18,772 bases of DNA from WACF01 sp040880205 (GTDB taxonomy: Bacteria > Pseudomonadota > Gammaproteobacteria > Pseudomonadales > Cellvibrionaceae): NCBI GenBank assembly GCA_040880205.1, contig JBBDIU010000101.1:1-18772 (forward strand), in the 5' to 3' direction. This document shows positions 13,957 to 18,772 of the stretch, piece by piece. Within the stretch, counting starts at the first letter, position 1. Each line of letters begins with the position of its first letter. Both the position numbers and the translations under genes were made by a program. Under the pieces are notes generated by a model. It was not told the DNA's origin and ran no database searches. It saw only the letters and a program-made list of their open reading frames with translations.

Positions 13957-14547
13957 TTATTCTCCTTTCTCTGCTTCGCCGACCTTCTCTGTGGCAGCAC
14001 CGGCTTGTTCAGCACCAGTGTCTTCGGCGGCGGTTTCAGTTTGATCATCGGAGCTGGCTGGCTTGGCTGGCTCTGTGGATTCTTCCGAGGCTTGGGGTTC
14101 CGGTGCATTGGCAGCTTCCTTGTCACCGGCGTCATCGGACCCGCTCTCGGTCCGCTCGCGATCAGGCCTGTCACCACGCTCCCCATCGTCCCGGCGTTCG
14201 GGCCGCGGTTTGCGTTCGCGGTTCTCTCGCTCCGCCTTCATGATGGGCGATTGCTCGGTAATCGCTTCCTCAACCCGCATAACCATATTGCGCAAAATGG
14301 CGTCGTTGAAGCGGAAGTTGGTGGTCAACTCTTCCAGGGCAGGATCATCGCACTCCACGTTCATCAGCACGTAATGGGCTTTGTGAATTTTGTTAATGGA
14401 GTAGGCGAGTTGACGGCGGCCCCAGTCTTCCAACCGGTGAACCGTACCGCCGCTGCCGGTGATAGTCGAGGTGTAGCGCTCGACCATGCCGGGCACTTGT
14501 TCACTTTGGTCCGGATGAACCAGGAACACGATTTCGTAATGTCTCAT
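13957..14547 (-). CDS. rpsF: 30S ribosomal protein S6 with a long acidic tail
   Basis: Residues 1 to about 100 are a normal S6 domain (MRHYEIVFLVHPDQSEQVPGM, GRRQLAYSINKIHKAHYVLM, FNDAILRNMVMRVEEAIT). ATG 14547 follows AAGGAG. The protein is 196 residues, about 60 longer than E. coli S6. Residues 110-130 are rich in Arg/Asp/Glu (ERENRERKPRPERRDDGERG) and 130-196 are low-complexity Ala/Glu/Asp/Ser/Thr/Gln. E. coli S6 is known to receive glutamates at its C-terminus from RimK; a long genetically encoded acidic tail could mimic or extend that. It is first gene of the rpsF-rpsR-DUF2232-rplI operon. Confidence 0.97.
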   Translation of the reverse strand: MRHYEIVFLVHPDQSEQVPGMVERYTSTITGSGGTVHRLEDWGRRQLAYSINKIHKAHYVLMNVECDDPALEELTTNFRFNDAILRNMVMRVEEAITEQSPIMKAERENRERKPRPERRDDGERGDRPDRERTESGSDDAGDKEAANAPEPQASEESTEPAKPASSDDQTETAAEDTGAEQAGAATEKVGEAEKGE

Positions 14548-14620
14548 TGTGACTCCTTACGGATTAAGCCTCCCACCGGGCCCCTCTAAACCAGGGAATA
14601 CGCGGCGGTGAAGCAAGGAG

Positions 14621-14659
14621 AGCCGGGAAAGCACTCAAGGTGCTGTAACGGACCCGGCT
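14621..14659 (-). promoter_or_regulatory. S6:S18-binding leader motif of the rpsF operon
   Basis: In the rpsF leader, AGCCGGG (14659-14653 on the minus strand) pairs with CCCGGCT (14627-14621), and AGCAC (14644-14640) pairs with GTGCT (14634-14630). Between them the 5' side has an 8-nt bulge containing CCG (14651-14649), against 2 nt on the other side. Published rpsF leaders that bind the S6:S18 complex have this shape and a conserved bulged CCG, which mimics the 16S rRNA site. Feedback repression of the operon is therefore expected. Confidence 0.8.
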
Positions 14660-14671
14660 GTGGGGCGCGAC

Positions 14672-14700
14672 ATTGTAGGGATCGACAGCCTCGCTGTCTA
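14672..14700 (-). promoter_or_regulatory. Promoter of the rpsF operon
   Basis: On the minus strand TAGACA (14700-14695) and TACAAT (14677-14672) are 17 bp apart, a strong sigma-70 promoter that places the S6:S18 motif near the 5' end of the transcript. A perfect palindrome GACAGC-ctc-GCTGTC (14684-14698) covers the spacer and most of the -35 box. A run of nine G's (14701-14709) lies just upstream. Confidence 0.75.
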
Positions 14701-14724
14701 GGGGGGGGGTGGGAAGTTGGGGCA

Positions 14725-14752
14725 AACAATGAACAATGAACAATGAACAATG
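14725..14752. repeat. Heptamer array AACAATG, four copies
   Basis: Four exact AACAATG units; the reverse complement is the TTCATTG-type unit (in rotation) of the array before rplI, here inverted. The array lies between the rlmB stop and the rpsF promoter. Confidence 0.92.
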
Positions 14753-14800
14753 AACAGCATTCTGGTCATCAAGCGTTGCATCGGCAACAAAGTTCTGTAG

Positions 14801-15592
14801 TCAAGCTGGCGCTGGCCAGCTTCCGACTTTCCACTCCCCACTTCCCATCCTTTGGCGAAGCGCCTCGTAAAGACACACCCCCACCGCCACCGATACATTC
14901 AGACTTGAAACCCCGCCGAGCATCGGTATATGGGCCAGGAAATCGCAGGATTCCCGGGTGAGGCGGCGCATGCCTTCGCCTTCGGCGCCCATGACAATTC
15001 CCAGGGGGCCTTTCAGGTCGGTGTCATAGAGTGATTTATCGGTGTCTCCAGTGGTACCCACCAGCCAGATGCCGCGTTCCTGCAAGGACTTCATGGTGCG
15101 CGCCAGATTCGTGACAGGGATATAGGGGAGCAGTTCCGCCGCGCCGCTAGCCACTTTGCGCACCGTAGGATTAACACTGGCGGCGTTGTCCTTGGGGGCG
15201 ATAACAGCGTGAACGCCGACCGCGTCGGCGGTGCGCAAACAGGCGCCCAAATTGTGCGGGTCGGTAACGCCGTCCAGAATCAACAACAAAGGCGCTTCGC
15301 TGAGCCCGTCCAATAGCTGATTGAGAAAGCGCTCATCGTAGATCTCTCCCGGGCTGCATTCCGCCACGACACCCTGGTGGTTGCCGTCCACCAACTTGTC
15401 CAATTGCTCGCGGCTGGAAAACTGATAGGCCACTCCCTGCTTTTCCGCCAACGCGATGAGTTTGGTCATGCGCTGATCCCGGCGGGTTTTTAGCAGGTAG
15501 AGTTGCTGGATGCGCGACGCAGCGCTCTTTAGCAGAGTTTGCACGGGGTGCATGCCGTAGACCGTTTCGGTTTTTTGTTTGGATTTAGGCAT
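14801..15592 (-). CDS. rlmB: 23S rRNA (guanosine-2'-O)-methyltransferase RlmB
   Basis: A SpoU-family (SPOUT knot) enzyme that methylates G2251 of 23S rRNA with S-adenosylmethionine. The 263-residue product has the substrate-binding N-terminal domain (VYGMHPVQTLL, residues about 9-75) and the catalytic motifs LILDGVTDPHNLGACLRTA, GIVMGAEGEGMRRL and IPMLGGVSSLNVSVAVGVCLYEALRQR. ATG 15592 is chosen because upstream in-frame sequence is repeat-derived (SHLTSH units); no good ribosome binding site precedes it. The usual end is near LRQR; here the final 16 residues (MGSGEWKVGSWPAPA and neighbours) are read from a degenerate heptamer array at 14820-14847. It follows rnr, as in E. coli and Pseudomonas. 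Confidence 0.96.
   Translation of the reverse strand: MPKSKQKTETVYGMHPVQTLLKSAASRIQQLYLLKTRRDQRMTKLIALAEKQGVAYQFSSREQLDKLVDGNHQGVVAECSPGEIYDERFLNQLLDGLSEAPLLLILDGVTDPHNLGACLRTADAVGVHAVIAPKDNAASVNPTVRKVASGAAELLPYIPVTNLARTMKSLQERGIWLVGTTGDTDKSLYDTDLKGPLGIVMGAEGEGMRRLTRESCDFLAHIPMLGGVSSLNVSVAVGVCLYEALRQRMGSGEWKVGSWPAPA
14820..14847. repeat. Degenerate heptamer array inside the 3' end of rlmB
   Basis: CTTCCGA, CTTTCCA, CTCCCCA and CTTCCCA follow in exact 7-nt register. They are coding, giving the GSGEWKVGSW part of the RlmB tail. A 7-bp inverted repeat AGCTGGC/GCCAGCT (14804-14821) lies next to them. Confidence 0.7.
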
Positions 15593-15613
15593 GGTGGTGA
15601 ACCGGGGTGGATG

Positions 15614-15655
15614 GTGAGATGTGAGATGTGAGATGTGAGATGTGAGATGTGAATA
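15614..15655. repeat. Heptamer array GTGAGAT x5 plus GTGAATA
   Basis: Five exact GTGAGAT units are followed in register by GTGAATA, the reverse complement of the TATTCAC unit seen in the arrays at 6839 and 15685. This links the two unit types. It lies 21 bp upstream of the rlmB start. Confidence 0.95.
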
Positions 15656-15684
15656 GTACGCTCGGGCTTTTGTAACCACGGAGC

Positions 15685-15737
15685 CACTATTCACCATTCA
15701 CTATTTACCATTTACATTTTCACTATTCACCATTTAC
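15685..15737. repeat. Degenerate heptamer array CACTATT / CACCATT / TACCATT
   Basis: About seven and a half units in 7-nt register, with one extra T near 15720. The stop codon of rnr (15734-15736) lies in the last partial unit. Confidence 0.85.
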
Positions 15738-18205
15738 CGGCGCCGTCTGCCGCTGCGGGACTTGCCAGACTTTGCTTTCCCGGAGCTAGCTTTTTCAGCC
15801 GTCGGCTTTTTAGCGCCGGCTTTCTTCCCGGCTCCGGCCTTGGCGACAGCACCCTTGGGTGTGCGGGATTTCGCTATCCGCTGCGCTTCCTTTTTGGACA
15901 GGCGATTGGCTTTGCTCGATTTGGCTTCGATCAGCTCGAAATCCACCTTGCGCTCTTCCAAATTGACTGCCGCCACCTGCACCACCAGCTCATCGCCCAG
16001 CCGGAAGACCTGACGACTGTGTTCGCCCACCAAGCGGTGCTGAGCCTGTTCGAACACATAATAATCGCGTGGCAGCGCGGTGATGTGAATCAGGCCCTCC
16101 ACGTACAGGTCTTTTAGTTCCACAAACAAGCCAAAGCCGGTCACGCCGGTGACAACGCCTGGAAACTGGTCGCCCACGTGGTCCTGCAAGAATTCGCACT
16201 TCAACCAGCTCACCACTTCGCGAGTGGCCTCGTCGGCGCGGCGCTCGGTCAATGAGCAATGCTCGCCCAACTGCAGCATGGCCTGCATGTCGTAGGGATA
16301 AATATCTTTTTTCGGAATGGGTTTGGCGCCCTTCACCCGCTGTACATGGGTGGAGGGAACCTTGGAGCGGATTACATGGCGAATAGCCCGATGCACCAGG
16401 AGATCGGGATAGCGGCGAATAGGCGATGTAAAATGCGTGTAGGCCGGATAGTTCAGGCCGAAATGGCCTTCATTATTCGGTTGGTACATGGCGCGCCGCA
16501 AACTGCGCAGCATGACGGTCTGAATGAGGTGCGCGTCGGGTCGATCCGCCACCATTTGCAGCACTTCCTGGTAGTGCTCGGGTTTGGGCTTCGCGCCACC
16601 GGGCAAAAACAAACCCAACTCGCCAAGGAATTCCCGCAGGTTTTCCAGCTTTTCCTCTTCCGGCCCTTGGTGCACGCGGAACAGACCAACTAATTCGTGC
16701 TTTTCCAGAAAGCGCGCCGTGCACACATTGGCGGCCAGCATGCATTCTTCAATCATTTTGTGCGCATCGTTGCGCTGCACTGGCACAATTTCCTGAATCT
16801 TGCGATTCTGATCGAAAATGATGCGGGTCTCTTCGGTTTCGAAATCAATCGCGCCGCGCAGCTCGCGCTCCTCGCGCAGGACACGGTAAAGCGTGTGCAG
16901 TTCGTCCACGTGGCGCACCACGTGCTTGTACTGCTCGCGCATGCCGCCCTTGGTGCCCGCCTCTCGTTCTTGCAGCATTTGCCAGACCTTGTTGTAGGTC
17001 AACCGGGCATGGGAATAGAGAACCGCTTCGTAAAACTGATAGCTGCTCACTCGGCCAGCGGCGCTGATGGTCATTTCACAGGCCATGCACAAACGATCCA
17101 CCTGGGGGTTCAGCGAGCACAGGCCGTTGGACAGCGCTTCCGGCAGCATGGGAATCACTTGATCCGGAAAATAAACGGAATTGCCGCGCTGGCGTGCCTC
17201 GCGGTCCAGGGGCGAATCGGGCTCAACATACGCGGACACATCGGCAATAACCACCCATAACCGCCAACCACCGCCCTTCTTGGGTTCGCAATACACGGCG
17301 TCATCGAAGTCCCGGGCATCTTCACCGTCGATAGTGACAAAAGGCAGTTTGCGCAAATCCACCCGGTGTTGCTTGTGAGCCTCGTCCACCTCCGGCGCGA
17401 ATTGCCGGGCATGGGCCTCCACATCGGTGGGCCAGATATGGGGAATATTGTGGCTGCGAACCGCCACATCGATTTCCATGCCAGGCGCCATGTGGTCACC
17501 GAGTACCTGGGTAATACGGCCCGCTGGCGGGTGCTTGCGGTCCGGCTGCTGAATGATTTTCACTACTACATACTGGCCGTCCTTTGCTTCCGCCGGTTCA
17601 TCGGCAGGGAGCAATACGTCCATGGTTATCCGGGGGTTGTCCGGGCGCACGAATTGAATGCCCTGTTCCTTGTAGTAGCGCCCCACCACTTCCTCGGTGT
17701 TGCGCGCCAGAACTTCCACGATCACCGCTTCGCGCTTGCCCTTGAAGCCGACCCCCGCCGGTCGCACCAGTACCTCGTCGCCGTCGAAGACCTTCTGCAT
17801 CTGGCGGAAAGTTAGATAGAGATCGTCGCCGCCGGTCTGGGGAATAAAGAAGCCATAGCCGTCCTTGTGCCCCTGCACCATGCCGCGCAGCAGGTTCATC
17901 TTGTCCACCCGGCCATAGGCCTGGCGCCGATCGCGAATAAGCTGTCCGTCGCGGTGCATGGCGATCAGCCGGCGGCGCAGGGCTTCGACAGCGTCGGGAT
18001 CAGTCAATCCCAGGCGTTCACAGAGCGCTTCGTGGGTTTGGGGGCTACCGGCTTTTTCCAGGTCCGCCAGGATGTATTCCCGGCTGGGGATGGGGTTCTC
18101 GTAGCGGTCCGCTTCGCGGTCGGCGTGGGGATCTTGTTGGGTAGGGTCGGAGTGTTTGCTTCTTTTCAATGGGCTCTCTTCTGTTGAGGATTTCCGTCTG
18201 GACAT
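15734..18205 (-). CDS. rnr: Ribonuclease R
   Basis: A processive 3'-5' exoribonuclease that degrades structured RNA, in quality control and cold adaptation. The 823-residue product shows a basic N-terminal tail and helix-turn-helix (YENPIPSREYILADLEKAGSP), cold-shock domains (MVQGHKDGYGFFIP), the RNB catalytic core with the acidic cluster DFDD (299-302), the HFTSPIRRYPDLLVHRAI motif, an S1 domain (FPGVVTGVTGFGLFVELKDLYVEGLIHI) and a Lys/Ala/Gly-rich tail. ATG 18205 (MSRRKSS) is preferred; an in-frame ATG at 18238 would add 11 residues but overlaps the divergent promoter. Neither has a clear ribosome binding site, and TATAGT at 18218-18213 could be a -10 box giving an almost leaderless message. 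It is followed by rlmB. Confidence 0.97.
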   Translation of the reverse strand: MSRRKSSTEESPLKRSKHSDPTQQDPHADREADRYENPIPSREYILADLEKAGSPQTHEALCERLGLTDPDAVEALRRRLIAMHRDGQLIRDRRQAYGRVDKMNLLRGMVQGHKDGYGFFIPQTGGDDLYLTFRQMQKVFDGDEVLVRPAGVGFKGKREAVIVEVLARNTEEVVGRYYKEQGIQFVRPDNPRITMDVLLPADEPAEAKDGQYVVVKIIQQPDRKHPPAGRITQVLGDHMAPGMEIDVAVRSHNIPHIWPTDVEAHARQFAPEVDEAHKQHRVDLRKLPFVTIDGEDARDFDDAVYCEPKKGGGWRLWVVIADVSAYVEPDSPLDREARQRGNSVYFPDQVIPMLPEALSNGLCSLNPQVDRLCMACEMTISAAGRVSSYQFYEAVLYSHARLTYNKVWQMLQEREAGTKGGMREQYKHVVRHVDELHTLYRVLREERELRGAIDFETEETRIIFDQNRKIQEIVPVQRNDAHKMIEECMLAANVCTARFLEKHELVGLFRVHQGPEEEKLENLREFLGELGLFLPGGAKPKPEHYQEVLQMVADRPDAHLIQTVMLRSLRRAMYQPNNEGHFGLNYPAYTHFTSPIRRYPDLLVHRAIRHVIRSKVPSTHVQRVKGAKPIPKKDIYPYDMQAMLQLGEHCSLTERRADEATREVVSWLKCEFLQDHVGDQFPGVVTGVTGFGLFVELKDLYVEGLIHITALPRDYYVFEQAQHRLVGEHSRQVFRLGDELVVQVAAVNLEERKVDFELIEAKSSKANRLSKKEAQRIAKSRTPKGAVAKAGAGKKAGAKKPTAEKASSGKAKSGKSRSGRRRR

Positions 18206-18231
18206 GGCGGCTACTATACCTGTAGCGCCGT

Positions 18232-18260
18232 TTGACATAAACCGGCGCGAACACTAATAT
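18232..18260 (+). promoter_or_regulatory. Near-consensus sigma-70 promoter reading towards tRNA-Leu
   Basis: TTGACA (18232-18237), 17-bp spacer, TAATAT (18255-18260). It diverges from rnr. Transcription would start near 18267, about 190 nt before the mature tRNA, so the primary transcript has a long 5' leader containing a 12-nt copy of the tRNA's 5' end. Confidence 0.8.
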
Positions 18261-18278
18261 TCGCGGCCTTGCTGTCGG

Positions 18279-18292
18279 AGGACAGAGGACAG
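18279..18292. repeat. Two AGGACAG heptamers
   Basis: AGGACAG occurs twice in tandem in the leader of the tRNA transcript. It has the 7-nt period of the other arrays but not their usual core, so membership of the family is uncertain. Confidence 0.45.
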
Positions 18293-18353
18293 AAATCTCG
18301 GATGGCGCCAATCTCAGTAACATGGATGCCGGGAGCCATTCGACAGGCACGGA

Positions 18354-18365
18354 GCCCAGGTGGTG
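18354..18365 (+). repeat. 12-nt copy of the tRNA-Leu 5' end
   Basis: GCCCAGGTGGTG is identical to the first 12 nt of the tRNA at 18459-18470 and lies 105 bp before it. Nothing further of a tRNA follows. It may be the stump of a lost tandem tRNA copy. Confidence 0.45.
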
Positions 18366-18458
18366 CGTTCCCATAAACAAAGAGTGTAGGCACGCCTAGC
18401 GTGTCGGAGTAGATAGCACGTATCTCTCGCACGCACGGACGCAAAAAAATCCACCCAC

Positions 18459-18545
18459 GCCCAGGTGGTGAAATTGGTAGACACGCTAGCTTCAGGTGCT
18501 AGTGGCCGCAAGGCCGTGGAGGTTCAAGTCCTCTCCTGGGCACCA
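18459..18545 (+). tRNA. tRNA-Leu (anticodon CAG)
   Basis: An 87-nt gene with the long variable arm expected of a leucine tRNA. The acceptor GCCCAGG pairs with CCTGGGC, the D-arm reads GTG...AAATTGGTAGA...CAC, the anticodon stem CTAGC/GCTAG holds the loop TTCAGGT with CAG at 18493-18495, the variable stem is GGCC-GCAA-GGCC, and the T-loop is TTCAAGT. The 3' CCA is encoded. It decodes CUG. The same tRNA lies beside rnr in Pseudomonas, which supports the synteny. Confidence 0.98.
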
Positions 18546-18612
18546 ATTAAAGAAGGTCGAGCAGAGCTCGGGCTCCTGCCTCCCGCCGATACTGGTGAAT
18601 CCCTTCACGTCG

Positions 18613-18650
18613 TCCTGGGCACCATTTCATTAAGGTCGAGCGAAGCTCGG
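18613..18650 (+). repeat. Second copy of the tRNA-Leu 3' end with its trailing hairpin
   Basis: TCCTGGGCACCA (18613-18624) repeats the last 12 nt of the tRNA (18534-18545). Seven nt later in both places comes AAGGTCGAGC-nnn-GCTCGG (18553-18571 and 18632-18650). The copies are offset by 79 bp. The stretch before the second copy, CGATACTGGTGAATCCCTTC (18587 onward), is echoed at the window's end (18751-18772), so a further copy may follow. Confidence 0.75.
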
Positions 18651-18657
18651 CTTTTTT
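18636..18657 (+). terminator. Intrinsic terminator of the tRNA transcript
   Basis: CGAGC-gaa-GCTCG (18637-18649) with a flanking T-G pair is followed by GC and six T's (18652-18657). The equivalent hairpin in the first copy (18557-18570) has no T-run. From 18658 to the end I see no gene, only a 6-bp palindrome (ACGCAT/ATGCGT, 18734-18747) and the partial repeat at 18751. Confidence 0.7.
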
Positions 18658-18772
18658 GTGCCCAAACAATCGAGGACTTCGTCCGCGTCGCTCCTGCGCA
18701 TCCTGCGCCCATCCCTGCACGTAGGCCGCTCTTACGCATCCATGCGTCGGCGGCATTGACAAATCCCTCTAC

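Noticed and set aside
15593..15697. Longer N-terminus of RlmB
   Set aside because: The added sequence (SHLTSH repeated) is the translation of the GTGAGAT array, not protein-like.
18658..18772. Further gene after the tRNA
   Set aside because: Short frames only, without start signals. The sequence looks like repeat-derived intergenic DNA.

Overview
The window looks like a gammaproteobacterial chromosome of moderately high GC, of the Pseudomonas or Cellvibrionales type. The best evidence is the order tRNA-Leu / rnr / rlmB / rpsF / rpsR / DUF2232-type membrane gene / rplI / dnaB, which matches Pseudomonas, and a panC-panD-acs block that resembles the Pseudomonas panC-panD-pgi-acs block without pgi. 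Genus cannot be fixed from the sequence alone.

Layout. (a) 1-300 is AT-rich. It holds the apparent end of an insertion sequence and the 5' stump of a small membrane-protein gene that the element cut. (b) 465-4396 (minus) is an accessory operon: DUF2807-type exported repeat protein, YtrA-like GntR repressor, ABC ATPase, 73-aa membrane protein, ABC-2 permease, a 120-aa unknown and perhaps a 45-aa membrane peptide. A perfect 10-bp inverted repeat over the likely -10 box is a candidate operator for the GntR protein. (c) 4732-6738 (plus) encodes a secreted four-part protein: thioredoxin-fold domain without cysteines, mono-haem cytochrome c, PHM/DBM-like copper monooxygenase with a full apparent set of copper ligands, and two EF-hand loops. 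It ends in a bidirectional terminator. (d) 6861-10368 (minus) is acs, panD and panC. (e) 10650-18205 (minus) is the replication, translation and RNA block dnaB, rplI, DUF2232, rpsR, rpsF, rlmB, rnr, with an S6:S18-type autoregulatory leader and a good promoter before rpsF. (f) 18232-18772 (plus) is a strong promoter, tRNA-Leu(CAG), partial copies of that tRNA's ends on both sides, and a terminator.

The most unusual feature at the scale of the window is a family of short tandem arrays with an exact 7-nt period (TTCACCT, TTCACTA, TTCACTG, TTCATTG, ATCTCAC, AGTCGCT types) in most gaps between the minus-strand genes. Written in one orientation, most units fit NTCRYNN. Several arrays begin at or contain the stop codon of the upstream gene (acs, panD, DUF2232 gene, rnr), and one degenerate array appears to encode the tail of RlmB. 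With the copper/haem fusion protein, these arrays are the best candidates for undescribed biology here.
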